A stretch of 64,000 bases of DNA from Streptococcus pseudoporcinus LQ 940-04 (GCF_000188035.1 NZ_AEUY02000005.1:1550001-1614000); one strand, 5' to 3'; shown: positions 37,116 to 46,181, counted from the stretch's first letter. The notes: a model not told the origin generated them from the letters alone. Numbers and translations: made by a program.

Positions 37116-37697
37116 CTATTCTACACGGTTACCTTTACCGTGTTTTTTTTCAGTTTGAGCAATGTCTTTTACATAAACTTTGAAGTTGACTGGCTTATCA
37201 ATTCCGAAAAATTCTTTAAAACCAGTATCAATACCTTCTTTTATGCCACGGATTTGGTCACTCACAGCTACCCGTGAGTCTAAACGTCCCGTCACATCAA
37301 TTTTAAACTTCCGCTTGTAAAGAGTTGCTGTGACATTTGGTTTAGTCATTAAACCAGCATTTTGAATGGCAGTGCGGACATAGGATTCAATTGCTGATTT
37401 TTTAAGAAGCAAGGAGCCTTGGTTTTTACTAAGTCGTACCTCAGTATAAGTACGAGGGTAAAAAATAACTACTAAAATAGCTATAATTGTTAAAGCTGCT
37501 AAAGCAACAGCTACCCAGTAAAAATAGTAATACAATCCTGGATTAAGGAAGCCAGGAACCCTGTCTAAATCCCAGCCAAACCAGTCATAACTTGAAGGCA
37601 TTTCCAGATAGCCTTGAGTCACTCCCATTACCATAATAAAGATGGATAGGAGGATAAGGCCAAATAAACTATAAAATATTTTTAGTATCTTTGCCAT
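37116..37697 (-). CDS. amaP: Alkaline shock response membrane anchor protein AmaP
   Basis: About 193 residues. Two transmembrane helices (about 5-25 and 55-77) precede a cytoplasmic domain with a diverged Asp23-like fold (IESYVRTAIQNAGLM). ATG at 37697 is favoured because GAGGTAGG lies directly upstream; an in-frame start 8 codons earlier lacks one. AmaP holds Asp23 at the membrane in S. aureus, and its position upstream of two Asp23 genes fits that role. Confidence 0.88.
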   Translation of the reverse strand: MAKILKIFYSLFGLILLSIFIMVMGVTQGYLEMPSSYDWFGWDLDRVPGFLNPGLYYYFYWVAVALAALTIIAILVVIFYPRTYTEVRLSKNQGSLLLKKSAIESYVRTAIQNAGLMTKPNVTATLYKRKFKIDVTGRLDSRVAVSDQIRGIKEGIDTGFKEFFGIDKPVNFKVYVKDIAQTEKKHGKGNRVE

Positions 37698-37756
37698 ACC
37701 TACCTCTTTCTTACTTTTCAATAGCTTTGTTAATACTTCTTGAAATTGTTAATGTA

Positions 37757-38002
37757 TTAATTAAGTTTACTTAGTACAAAAGAAGTTACAATAACTACAA
37801 TAACCGCACCAATAATTGACGGAATCAGTGCCATACCTGCTAGTGATGGACCCCATGTTCCTAGTAAAGCCTGACCGACCCATGCACCAACAAGACCTGC
37901 CACAATATTAGCGATCCAGCCCATTGAGCCACCACGTTTTGTAAGTGCTCCAGCGATTAGACCAATAAGGCCTCCAACGATTAATGTCCAAATAAGTCCC
38001 AT
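37757..38002 (-). CDS. GlsB/YeaQ/YmgE family membrane protein, copy 3
   Basis: 81 residues, three hydrophobic segments and conserved glycine motifs (GLIAGALTKRGGSMGWIANI). The family was named transglycosylase-associated protein; function is unproven. It is nearly identical to two further copies immediately upstream. This copy has extra divergence at the C-terminus (FVLSKLN). Confidence 0.92.
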   Translation of the reverse strand: MGLIWTLIVGGLIGLIAGALTKRGGSMGWIANIVAGLVGAWVGQALLGTWGPSLAGMALIPSIIGAVIVVIVTSFVLSKLN

Positions 38003-38086
38003 AATTTTTCTCCTTCTTTACGAAAATGATAATAGACAATTTTTACTTTATCCAACTAACTATTCACTAACCCTAAGGTTTTGTAA

Positions 38087-38332
38087 TTAGCCAATCTTAC
38101 GTAACATAAATGATGTTACAGCAACAACAATCACAGCACCTATAATTGATGGGATCAATGCCATACCTGCCAGTGATGGTCCCCATGTTCCAAATAATGC
38201 CTGACCTAGCCAAGATCCGATTAGACCTGCTACGATATTAGCAATCCAGCCCATTGAGCTACCTTCTTTTGTGAGTGCTCCGGCAATTAGACCAATGAGG
38301 CCTCCAACGATTAATGTCCAAATAAGTCCCAT
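38087..38332 (-). CDS. GlsB/YeaQ/YmgE family membrane protein, copy 2
   Basis: 81 residues with the same three-helix layout as its neighbours and the core SMGWIANIVAGLIGSWLGQA. Each copy has its own ribosome binding site. The tandem triplication implies a dosage need or small functional differences. Confidence 0.92.
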   Translation of the reverse strand: MGLIWTLIVGGLIGLIAGALTKEGSSMGWIANIVAGLIGSWLGQALFGTWGPSLAGMALIPSIIGAVIVVAVTSFMLRKIG

Positions 38333-38395
38333 GTTATTTCCCCTTAATATTTGATAACTATTTTACTTCACTTCATCAATCCTCACCTTGAGAGA

Positions 38396-38638
38396 TTAAT
38401 GAACTTTTCTTAGGATAAAGGAAGCAATCAAGACAACAATCACAGCACCTATAATGGATGGAAATAATGCCATACCTGCTAGTGATGGTCCCCATGTTCC
38501 AAATAATGCTTGACCTAACCAAGACCCTATAAGACCTGCTACGATATTAGCAATCCAGCCCATTGAGCCTCCCTTTGTAAGTGCTCCAGCGATTAAACCA
38601 ATCAAGGCTCCAACTAATAATGTCCAAATAATACCCAT
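38396..38638 (-). CDS. GlsB/YeaQ/YmgE family membrane protein, copy 1
   Basis: 80 residues. ATG at 38638 (MGIIWTLLVGALIG) aligns with the other copies and has AAGGAG upstream; the frame runs 20 codons further without similarity. It lacks one residue after the TKG segment compared with the other copies. It is the first gene of the stress operon, so the operon promoter should lie upstream of it. Confidence 0.9.
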   Translation of the reverse strand: MGIIWTLLVGALIGLIAGALTKGGSMGWIANIVAGLIGSWLGQALFGTWGPSLAGMALFPSIIGAVIVVLIASFILRKVH

Positions 38639-38928
38639 AGTATTTCTCCTTCTATTAGTGCATTGCACCATGTATTTGTTGCAAGAATGCTTCATCACTC
38701 TATTACTAATTTTGGTTGAATAATAAGTGACTACATAAATTTAAAATCAAGTGTCAATAATTAAAAATAGAAATATATAATAGTGTAATTATTCATTTAA
38801 ATCATATATTTAAAGGTTTTTTAGTAGTGACCACCCGTTTTTTTATTTATATTGTTATTATACCTCTTATGTTTTTAATTGCAAGGAAAAAGCACTGGAT
38901 TTTTAAATTTTTTTATTTTTGAAATAGT
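38639..38928. other. AT-rich upstream region of the stress operon
   Basis: About 290 bases with no gene. On the minus strand TTGACA (38752-38757) is a perfect -35 box but I see no good -10 at 16-18 bases. AGTGAC occurs at 38726-38731 and at 38826-38831, exactly 100 bases apart. The operon promoter is probably here but cannot be placed. Confidence 0.45.
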
Positions 38929-38970
38929 AAAAGGCTAGGAATCCCAATCTGATGAGATTTCTAGCCTTTT
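38929..38970 (-). terminator. Terminator of pcrA
   Basis: 15-bp stem (38929-38943 and 38956-38970, one G-U pair) with AAAAGGCTAG/CTAGCCTTTT outer arms, directly after the pcrA stop on the minus strand. Confidence 0.85.
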
Positions 38971-38973
38971 ATC

Positions 38974-41253
38974 TTAATTTACTTTTTCAATAGGAGCTAC
39001 GCTTGCTAGTAACTTTTTCAAACCAACTTCTGGAAATTTAATTTTCAATTCCATCGTTTTACCCCTTCCAGATACCTCCAGAACTGTACCCTTCCCCCAC
39101 TTTTTGTGCTGAGCAATATCCCCAATTTCCCACTGCACTTCGCTACTTGGCTTATTTTTACCAAAAGGTAAAACAGTCGACTTAATAGCTTGAGGTTGAG
39201 CCTGCGACTTACGCCCTTGAATAGCTTGAGATAAACTCATCCCTTGGGCAAAGTGTGTCTGGTTTTGGTGGGTCATTTTCACTCCAAAAGAAGTGCTAGT
39301 CGGGCGCGCTAAGCCCTTGTAAGTAAGCAATTCATCAGAAATTTCGCGTAAAAAACGAGTTGGCTGATTGTAGTTGGTTTTACCAAACAAAGTTCGTGTA
39401 TTAGCATTTGTCAAAAAGAGAACCTCTTCCGCCCTAGTAATACCTACATAAGCTAATCGTCTTTCTTCTTCTAATTCACTCTGCTCTTCACTAGATCGTG
39501 ATAAGGGAAACACGCCTTCTTCCATCCCGATTAAAAATACTATTGGAAATTCTAAGCCTTTAGCGGCATGCAGCGTCATCAAAGTCACTTCAGCTACGTC
39601 TGCCTTGGAATCATCAGTGTCAGCTATTAAGGCAAGGTCATTTAGAAACCTACCTAGTTTATCAAGTCCGTTTTCTTCATTACTAGTTGCACTTGCCTCA
39701 TCAAAGTTTTTAGTAACAGATAAGAATTCTTCAATATTCTCAATCCGTGCTTGACTTTCTAATGTATTTTGAATGGTTAGAGCCTGTAAATAACCTGATC
39801 TATCAAGTAATTCTTGTGCCAAGTCAGTAATTGTCAACTGGTCTAAACGATTGCGCAAATCACTTAGAAGACTGGCTAAATCCATAATAGCTTGAGCAGC
39901 TTTACCTTTCAAAGGAGAGAGGAATAAATGGCTAGACGCTTCTAATAATGACATCCCTTGGTCATAAGCAAACACCCTTAATTTCTCAAGTGTACCAGGG
40001 CCTACACCACGTTTAGGTTCGTTGACAATCCTCTCAAAAGAAAGGTTATCAGATGGGTTGGCCACGATATTTAAATAGGAAATCACATCACGAATTTCTT
40101 TACGACTATAGAATTTTGTACCTCCAACCATTGTGTAAGGGATATTTGATTTGAGGAAGGCTTCTTCTATTGTACGAGATTGGGCATTTGTCCGATATAA
40201 AACTGCAAAATCTTTAAAACTTTTTCCCCTTTCCATACACATACTTGAGACCATTGACGCAATAAAGACTGCTTCTTCTCTTTCATCATTTGCTCGGTAG
40301 TATACAATTGGTTCACCACTGCTATTTTGGGTCCATAGTTTTTTATCACGTCTATTTTGATTATGCTTAATAACATCATTAGCAGCTTGCAAAATTGTCT
40401 TTGTCGAACGATAGTTTTCTTCTAATAAGACGACTTTTGCCTGGGGGTAATCTTTTTCAAAATCTAGTATATTCTGCATATCAGCGCCCCGCCACCCATA
40501 AATAGACTGATCAGCATCACCAACTACACAGATATTTTGGAATCGTGAAGCTAGCAATTTCACCAACTGATATTGGGCATGATTGGTATCCTGATACTCA
40601 TCTACGTGGATATACTGATAACGTTGCTGGTAATAGGCTAAAACATCTGGATTTTGATCAAAAAGCCTTAGAGTCATCATGATTAGATCATCGAAATCCA
40701 TGGATTCACTCCGTCGTAACTCTTCCTGATAAGCTTTATAAGAACGTGCAACAATTTGAGTATAAATATCAGAAGCTTGTGCTTCATAGGCCTTCTCATC
40801 TAATAAGTCATTTTTAGCATTAGAGATAGTAGCCAGGATTGAACGCTCACTCCATTTTTTAGAATCAATATTTAAAGACTTTAAAATACGTTTCATTAGA
40901 GTGCGCTGCTCACCGGGGTCAACAATGGTAAAATTGCGATTATAACCTATATGATCAGCTTCTCGCCTCAAAATCCTGACACACATTGAGTGAAATGTAG
41001 CAATTAAGGTATCTTGTGTTGCTGGGTTTAAAGCCAGTGCTCTTTCTCGCATCTCATGTGCCGCTTTATTCGTAAACGTAATGGCCAAAATATTCCAAGG
41101 GTTGATACATTTTTCATCAATCAAATAAGCTATTCGATGGGTTAAGACCCGTGTTTTTCCAGAACCTGCACCAGCCATAATTAAAAGCGGTCCTTCTGTT
41201 GTTTGAACTGCTTCTGTTTGTTTATCATTCATTCCATCCAATAAGGGATTCAT
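38974..41253 (-). CDS. pcrA: ATP-dependent DNA helicase PcrA (UvrD/Rep family)
   Basis: 759-residue SF1A helicase used in repair, rolling-circle replication and restart. Walker A GAGSGKT lies near residue 28; DEYQDTN (motif II), GDADQSIYGWRGAD (motif III), ENYRST and the C-terminal VTLMTLHAAKGLEFPIVF and VGITRAEE motifs are all present. The C-terminal tail carries the tudor-like DIAQHKKWGKGTVLEV segment that contacts RNA polymerase in PcrA/UvrD. Length matches the Gram-positive enzyme. Confidence 0.96.
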   Translation of the reverse strand: MNPLLDGMNDKQTEAVQTTEGPLLIMAGAGSGKTRVLTHRIAYLIDEKCINPWNILAITFTNKAAHEMRERALALNPATQDTLIATFHSMCVRILRREADHIGYNRNFTIVDPGEQRTLMKRILKSLNIDSKKWSERSILATISNAKNDLLDEKAYEAQASDIYTQIVARSYKAYQEELRRSESMDFDDLIMMTLRLFDQNPDVLAYYQQRYQYIHVDEYQDTNHAQYQLVKLLASRFQNICVVGDADQSIYGWRGADMQNILDFEKDYPQAKVVLLEENYRSTKTILQAANDVIKHNQNRRDKKLWTQNSSGEPIVYYRANDEREEAVFIASMVSSMCMERGKSFKDFAVLYRTNAQSRTIEEAFLKSNIPYTMVGGTKFYSRKEIRDVISYLNIVANPSDNLSFERIVNEPKRGVGPGTLEKLRVFAYDQGMSLLEASSHLFLSPLKGKAAQAIMDLASLLSDLRNRLDQLTITDLAQELLDRSGYLQALTIQNTLESQARIENIEEFLSVTKNFDEASATSNEENGLDKLGRFLNDLALIADTDDSKADVAEVTLMTLHAAKGLEFPIVFLIGMEEGVFPLSRSSEEQSELEEERRLAYVGITRAEEVLFLTNANTRTLFGKTNYNQPTRFLREISDELLTYKGLARPTSTSFGVKMTHQNQTHFAQGMSLSQAIQGRKSQAQPQAIKSTVLPFGKNKPSSEVQWEIGDIAQHKKWGKGTVLEVSGRGKTMELKIKFPEVGLKKLLASVAPIEKVN

Positions 41254-41372
41254 TTTTACTCCTCATCACTCTATACATCTATTAACTTTAAAATTATACC
41301 ACTTTCCCAGCAAATTTAAAAATAAACACAAAAGACTTGAAGACATGTCTCACGCCACTATAGGTTGGAATG

Positions 41373-41381
41373 TGATATAAT
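41373..41381 (+). promoter_or_regulatory. Extended -10 promoter of the CDF transporter gene
   Basis: TGATATAAT, 28 bases before the ATG, with no clear -35 box. AAGGAG precedes the start codon. Confidence 0.65.
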
Positions 41382-41408
41382 AAAACCATTGATATTTAAG
41401 GAGAAGTA

Positions 41409-42647
41409 ATGACCCAAGATCCTATTATTAACCTAAAACTTGCTAAACGAGGTCCTATTGTTAGTATTGTGGCCTACTTTATCATTAGTATTGCAAAGTT
41501 GCTAAGTGGTTACTTCCTTAACTCTAACTCTTTAATTGCCGATGGCTTTAATAATCTATCAGATATTGTTGGAAACGTAGCGCTCCTGATTGGTCTCCAG
41601 CTTGCGAGTCAGCCTGCTGACGCTAACCATAAATTTGGTCACTGGAAATTTGAAGACTTATCCAGTTTAATAACCTCTTTTATTATGTTTATTGTAGGCT
41701 TTCAAGTGCTTATTCAAACAATCCAAAATATGATTTTAGGTAAGCAAGCTCCTGTAGATCCCTTAGGTGCAATCGTTGGAGTTATTTCTGCAATAGTCAT
41801 GCTACTGGTCTATTTCTACAACAAGAGCCTCTCAAAAAAAGTAAAATCCAGTGCTCTAGTTGCTGCTTCTAAAGATAATTTGTCAGATGCAGTAACATCA
41901 ATTGGAACTTCTATTGCAATTATTGCTGCTTCCCTAAATTTGCCAATTGTTGATAGGATTGCTGCCATCATCATTACTTTTTTTATTTTAAAAACGGCCT
42001 ATGATATTTTTATGCAAAGTGCCTTTAGCTTATCAGATGGCTTTGATAACAAGCATTTAAAGCAGTATGAGGAAGCAATCTTAGAAATTCCAAAAATAAA
42101 AGCTGTCAAGTCCCAAAGAGGCCGCACCTACGGTAGTAATGTCTACCTAGATATCGTTTTAGAGATGAATCCCGATTTATCAGTATATGAAAGTCACGCT
42201 ATTACTGAGCAAGTAGAAGCTCTCTTAAGTGAAAAGTTCTCCGTTTATGATATTGATATTCATGTCGAACCAGCAAAAATTCCTGACGATGAATTGATTG
42301 AAAATGTTACCCTAAAAATTTACCGCAACGAAAAAATAATTCTTTCAAAAATACCTGGCTATGAAGAACATATTGCTGATCACTTTACCTTAATTGATCA
42401 TACAGGAAAACTCCTTCATCGACAAAGTCTACTTGATAACCCGATTTTTTATCCTAGCAATTTTAAAAACTTCCATTTGCAATCAATTAGCCAAAAGACG
42501 AAGCTCATTACCTACGAACTTGAGGGCAATCTTCATACAAGCATTTGGCGTCGCAATGAGCTTTGGTACTTGATTTTTCATCAAATCACACCTAAAGAAA
42601 GACACCGACTAACAGCAAAGCAGTATAAGATTTCTAAAAGAAACTAA
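41409..42647 (+). CDS. mntE: Cation diffusion facilitator, probable manganese exporter MntE
   Basis: 412 residues with six predicted transmembrane helices and a C-terminal cytoplasmic domain. The transport-site residues are Asn48 and Asp52 in helix 2 (DGFNNLSD) and Asp156 and Asp160 in helix 5 (DNLSD). This Asn-Asp-Asp-Asp quartet, lacking His, matches MntE-type manganese exporters and not Zn-type CDFs. A second soluble segment (about 295-405) extends beyond the usual CDF C-domain. It stands alone with its own promoter and terminator. Confidence 0.85.
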   Translation: MTQDPIINLKLAKRGPIVSIVAYFIISIAKLLSGYFLNSNSLIADGFNNLSDIVGNVALLIGLQLASQPADANHKFGHWKFEDLSSLITSFIMFIVGFQVLIQTIQNMILGKQAPVDPLGAIVGVISAIVMLLVYFYNKSLSKKVKSSALVAASKDNLSDAVTSIGTSIAIIAASLNLPIVDRIAAIIITFFILKTAYDIFMQSAFSLSDGFDNKHLKQYEEAILEIPKIKAVKSQRGRTYGSNVYLDIVLEMNPDLSVYESHAITEQVEALLSEKFSVYDIDIHVEPAKIPDDELIENVTLKIYRNEKIILSKIPGYEEHIADHFTLIDHTGKLLHRQSLLDNPIFYPSNFKNFHLQSISQKTKLITYELEGNLHTSIWRRNELWYLIFHQITPKERHRLTAKQYKISKRN

Positions 42648-42706
42648 AAGACTGAGTAAATTGCCCCCTAACTATTAGCTAGGGTTCAACTTACTCAGCT
42701 TTTTAA
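42646..42706 (+). terminator. Branched terminator after mntE, possibly bidirectional
   Basis: CTGAGTAA/TTACTCAG arms (42652-42659 and 42691-42698) with outer A/T-rich extensions, an inner CCCTA/TAGGG stem and a T5 run. It can also serve the convergent CAMP factor gene. Confidence 0.75.
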
Positions 42707-42744
42707 TATTATGAAGAAACGATATCGTATAGAATGTAATGTTT

Positions 42745-43515
42745 TTATTTTAAAGCAGTATCTAAAGCTTTTTGTAAAGTTACAATTTCCTGATCAACTT
42801 GTGCTACTGTTACGCTTGGATTAAGCTCTACTCCGACCGCATGAGTAATAGCTTTATTCAAGGTTTTATAAACTTCAAAACTCTTGACATTCAAAACTTT
42901 TTGATCCCGAACAATCCGTGTGTGCCAAATAGCCTTGTTTAGTTTTGCTTTAGTATAAATAGTAGCTCTGTCAGTTGGTTTTAAATCAGGGTATTTGAGA
43001 ACAGCTACTTCTAATTGTTTAAGTGCTTCTACTTGCGCTTTTATAGAATCTACAGACGCAAATGGATCAGCAATTCGAATAAGCAATTTGGTAATGGCAA
43101 ACCCCATATCAATATGTGCTTGTTCTACTTTATTTGCCAAATGATTTGTTGAAAAGACAATAGCTTGAACAACATCAGAAAGTGCTTCAACTCTGACACC
43201 GATTGAGTTTAAATCGTAGATAGTTACTGGGTTAGCTCCTAGAGATGTTTCAAGTTTGTTCACAGTCGTAATGGCTGTATTAACTGTTTGTTCACTAGGT
43301 GTTCCCTTAACTTCTTCTTTCAAAGCACGTAATTGGTCACCCTCCTGAGTTAGCCTATTAGCTAGTTGTGCTTTTTCTTGAGTGTTGATACTAGTTACTG
43401 CAGTTGTATTTTGGGCCCCATTAACTTGATCTGCACTTACAGTAGTAAGAACTGGTGAAAATAAAGCTATACTTGCAACTGAACCTGATAGATAAAGTAT
43501 TTTTTTAATATCCAT
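42745..43515 (-). CDS. cfu: CAMP factor (secreted pore-forming co-haemolysin)
   Basis: 256 residues from ATG at 43515, which follows AGAGGA with 6-base spacing; the open frame extends 20 codons upstream without a ribosome binding site. A signal peptide of about 28 residues ends at TVSA. The mature protein is all helical, with the CAMP factor segments VRVEALSDVVQAIVF, LNKAIWHTRIVRDQKVL and ITHAVGVELNPSVTVAQVD. CAMP factors enlarge sphingomyelinase lesions in erythrocyte membranes. The length fits Cfu of S. uberis. The neighbouring amino-acid ABC genes are also next to cfa in S. pyogenes (recalled). It has a strong own promoter and palindromes in the leader. Confidence 0.93.
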   Translation of the reverse strand: MDIKKILYLSGSVASIALFSPVLTTVSADQVNGAQNTTAVTSINTQEKAQLANRLTQEGDQLRALKEEVKGTPSEQTVNTAITTVNKLETSLGANPVTIYDLNSIGVRVEALSDVVQAIVFSTNHLANKVEQAHIDMGFAITKLLIRIADPFASVDSIKAQVEALKQLEVAVLKYPDLKPTDRATIYTKAKLNKAIWHTRIVRDQKVLNVKSFEVYKTLNKAITHAVGVELNPSVTVAQVDQEIVTLQKALDTALK

Positions 43516-43539
43516 GGTGATTCCTCTTCTAAATTGATG

Positions 43540-43570
43540 ATATATTGCAATATATGTTAATAAGTACTTA
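43540..43570 (-). promoter_or_regulatory. Two palindromes in the CAMP factor leader
   Basis: ATATATTGCAATATAT (43540-43555) is a perfect 16-bp palindrome about 25 bases before the start codon. TAAGTACTTA (43561-43570) is a perfect 10-bp palindrome at the expected transcription start. Either may be an operator; the first may also fold in the mRNA. Confidence 0.55.
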
Positions 43571-43577
43571 CGCATGT

Positions 43578-43606
43578 ATCATACTACTTATCAATTTCTT
43601 CGTCAA
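43578..43606 (-). promoter_or_regulatory. Promoter of the CAMP factor gene
   Basis: Minus-strand TTGACG (43601-43606), 17-base spacer and TATGAT (43578-43583). This is one of the best housekeeping promoters in the window. Confidence 0.75.
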
Positions 43607-43889
43607 ATATAATTTGAGTATCCTAACGGCAACAGAAGAAGCTTATAAAGTTAGTCTAATCATCATATTATTAGATTAAATTTTAAAATGGCAGAATAAA
43701 GACCGGTTTTCTAATTTTTTGAATTATTAAACAAACTTATCTTTGTGATAGCAAAGGGGGCTGAAATAAATGATTAAGCATGCTTAAATTATCTAAAATT
43801 TTAACTATGGTCTACTTTTTGTCTACAGATATATATGAGACTTAAATAATTTTTATTATAATTATTAAAATATTAAGAAATCCAAAAAA
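43607..43889. other. AT-rich intergenic region upstream of the CAMP factor promoter
   Basis: About 280 bases, very rich in A and T. It contains no credible open frame with a ribosome binding site and no clear hairpin. I see nothing further in it. Confidence 0.5.
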
Positions 43890-43932
43890 ATACTCCTGAT
43901 TCGTCCAATTTTCCCAGACAGATCAGGAGTAT
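43890..43932 (-). terminator. Terminator of the amino-acid ABC operon
   Basis: ATACTCCTGAT/ATCAGGAGTAT stem (43890-43900 and 43922-43932) with a 21-base loop and T7 on the minus strand. Confidence 0.85.
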
Positions 43933-43950
43933 AAAATGATTAGACTAAAA

Positions 43951-44775
43951 CTATTTTACTTGGTCGGTAGCAACATCCTCGCCGAACCATTTGTTAGAAA
44001 TCTCTTGAAATTTTCCATTTTTGTAAAGGGTTTTAAAGCCCTTATTTATCATTTTTACTAAGGTTTTATCCTCTTTACGAACACCGACGGCAAAGGCCTC
44101 CCCTGCATAGTCACTCTTGGTCATATGGTATTTCTCTAAGTCACCTTCTTGCTTAAGATAATAGTTAGCATACACTTTATCAATTAACAAAGCATCTATC
44201 CTATTGTTTTTCAAATCAATAAAGCCTTGGGTGAAGGTTTCGTACTGAGTTGCATCTTGGCCTTTAACGCTATCCTTTAAAACTTTCGGATAACGCGTAA
44301 AGGCATCATAACCAGAAGAAGCTGATTGTGCCCCTAATGTTTTCCCCTTCATATCCGAAAAACTCTTGATATGGGCTGCGTTTTTTGATACGAGGACTTG
44401 TTCATTTTTCATATAAGGATTTGAAAAAGCAACCTTAGCTTGGCGTTCTTTGGTCACGGAATAACCATTCCAAATCATATCAATTTTACCATTTTTTAGT
44501 TCTGTTTCTTTTAAATCCCAATTAATGGCTTGAAATTTAACCCTAATCCCATACTCTGCAAAAACTGCTTTAGCTAACTCAACATCAAAGCCAGTATTCT
44601 TACCTGATTCATCTTTATAGCCCATTGGGACAAAGGTATTATCAAATCCTAGCGTAATTGTTTTTTCTTTCTTGTAAGTCTTCCAGGAATCACCTTTGGG
44701 TGCTTGGCTTTTACCACAAGCCACCAAAGAAATACTGACTACTACTGTCGTTAAGGTTATGACTAGCTTTTTCAT
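43951..44775 (-). CDS. Amino-acid ABC transporter substrate-binding lipoprotein
   Basis: 274 residues with lipobox LVAC (Cys20). The mature part is a SBP_bac_3 domain: LGFDNTFVPMGYKDESGK, then IDMIWNGYSVTKERQ and the hinge segment KNNRIDALLIDKVYANYY. The family binds polar amino acids or cystine; the exact ligand is not evident. It is the last gene of the permease-ATPase-binding protein operon, read leftwards. Confidence 0.92.
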   Translation of the reverse strand: MKKLVITLTTVVVSISLVACGKSQAPKGDSWKTYKKEKTITLGFDNTFVPMGYKDESGKNTGFDVELAKAVFAEYGIRVKFQAINWDLKETELKNGKIDMIWNGYSVTKERQAKVAFSNPYMKNEQVLVSKNAAHIKSFSDMKGKTLGAQSASSGYDAFTRYPKVLKDSVKGQDATQYETFTQGFIDLKNNRIDALLIDKVYANYYLKQEGDLEKYHMTKSDYAGEAFAVGVRKEDKTLVKMINKGFKTLYKNGKFQEISNKWFGEDVATDQVK

Positions 44776-44800
44776 AAATCCATTCCTTACCTTTCCCTCA

Positions 44801-45430
44801 TTATTTAGGATTAACCCTTATAATCTGATCTGAGATGGTTTCAGCAAACTGAAGATCATGGGTGACAACAATTTGCGTAACCCCCATCTCCCGATTTTGT
44901 AAAATCAACTTAGCAACTTCATCACGTAATTCTGGATCTAAAGCACTAGTTGGCTCGTCGTAACCAATAATTTGAGGATTAATCATCATGGCTCTTGCTA
45001 ATGCCACCCTCTGTTTTTGCCCTCCTGATAAAGAGAAGGGATAATCTTCAAGATGATCTTTAAGCCCTAGTCGTCCCAGTATGTCCTGAGCCTTTGCTAC
45101 TGCTTCCTTTTTTCCTAAGCCCATGGTAAGGGTTGGTGATAAAATCAAATTATCCAAAACTTTTAAGTGTGGGAAAAGTTGAAAATCCTGAAACACAAAA
45201 CCCAATAAATGACGGTTTTCTAAATGATCAATAGGAACTGATTCACCATTATAAATGATTTCACCAGAATCAATAGGTTCTAGGCCAGCTAACATCCTTA
45301 AAAGAGTTGTCTTGCCACCTCCCGAAGGCCCCACCAAAGAAAGAATTTGACCGTCGGCAACTCTTAAACTGAAATGATCAAATATCTGTTTATGGCCAAA
45401 TTGTTTGGATATATTTTTAAGTTCTAACAT
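44801..45430 (-). CDS. Amino-acid ABC transporter ATP-binding protein
   Basis: 209-residue ATPase with Walker A GPSGGGKTT, Q-loop FQDFQLFPH, signature LSGGQKQR, Walker [14 protein letters not shown] and H-loop VTHD. It is shorter than the usual 240 residues because the C-terminal end stops soon after the H-loop (IIRVNPK). All catalytic motifs are intact. Confidence 0.93.
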   Translation of the reverse strand: MLELKNISKQFGHKQIFDHFSLRVADGQILSLVGPSGGGKTTLLRMLAGLEPIDSGEIIYNGESVPIDHLENRHLLGFVFQDFQLFPHLKVLDNLILSPTLTMGLGKKEAVAKAQDILGRLGLKDHLEDYPFSLSGGQKQRVALARAMMINPQIIGYDEPTSALDPELRDEVAKLILQNREMGVTQIVVTHDLQFAETISDQIIRVNPK

Positions 45431-45439
45431 ATGGCCTCC

Positions 45440-46081
45440 TTATTTATAATAGTTAAATTTCTTTTCGATATGACGTGACAAGATAGTAACGAGTCCAATT
45501 AACAAAAGATATATCATCCCTGCAATAAACATGGGTGCTAAGGTTGCATCACGATTAGCCGCCGTTTTACTTGCCAGTAACAAGTCTCCCACACCTAAGA
45601 CATAGACTAAGGAGGAATCTTTAACCAAATTAATCACTTCGTTAAAAACACTTGGTAGTACAATTTTAAAAACTTGTGGCAAAATGATGTAACGGATAGT
45701 TTGCAAATGATTCAGTCTCAGTACTTTTGCAGCTTCGTATTGTCCTTTAGGAATGGCTTCGATACCACCACGGAATATCTCAGCAAAATAAGCTGCGTAA
45801 TTCATGGTAAAAGCTAAAATGGCTGCTGGCATTCTATCAAAGGTAATACCTACACTGGGTAAAACATAATAGAAAAAGATCAATTGCAAAAGCAAAGGCG
45901 TGCCTCGCATTATCCAGACATAGAGTGTTAGAAGCCACTGTAAGGGCTTAAAAGGTAGCTTCATCAAAAATGCCAATAAAGCACCTAATGGAATGGATAG
46001 CATAATAACAATGAAAAAAACTTGTAAGGTAACCTTAGCACCATCCAATAAGCTGGGAAGAACTTGTAAAATATATGACAT
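45440..46081 (-). CDS. Amino-acid ABC transporter permease
   Basis: 213-residue membrane protein of the His/Glu/Gln/Arg/opine permease family with about five helices. The coupling loop EAAKVLRLNHLQTIRYIILPQ is present, as is the family segment RGTPLLLQLIFFYYVLP. It lies 9 bases before the ATPase gene and is the first gene of the operon. Confidence 0.93.
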   Translation of the reverse strand: MSYILQVLPSLLDGAKVTLQVFFIVIMLSIPLGALLAFLMKLPFKPLQWLLTLYVWIMRGTPLLLQLIFFYYVLPSVGITFDRMPAAILAFTMNYAAYFAEIFRGGIEAIPKGQYEAAKVLRLNHLQTIRYIILPQVFKIVLPSVFNEVINLVKDSSLVYVLGVGDLLLASKTAANRDATLAPMFIAGMIYLLLIGLVTILSRHIEKKFNYYK

Positions 46082-46181
46082 TTATACTCCAATAGTGAAA
46101 ATAGTTGTTCTCATTATACCAAATTATCTGAAATTTCGGGAGAACTTTGAATAAAAATACAAAATAATCAGTACTAAAATA

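Noticed and set aside
38726..38831. Two AGTGAC boxes 100 bases apart upstream of the stress operon as BusR-type operators
   Set aside because: They are direct, not inverted, and the spacing does not fit a paired-site regulator that I can name; noted only as sequence.
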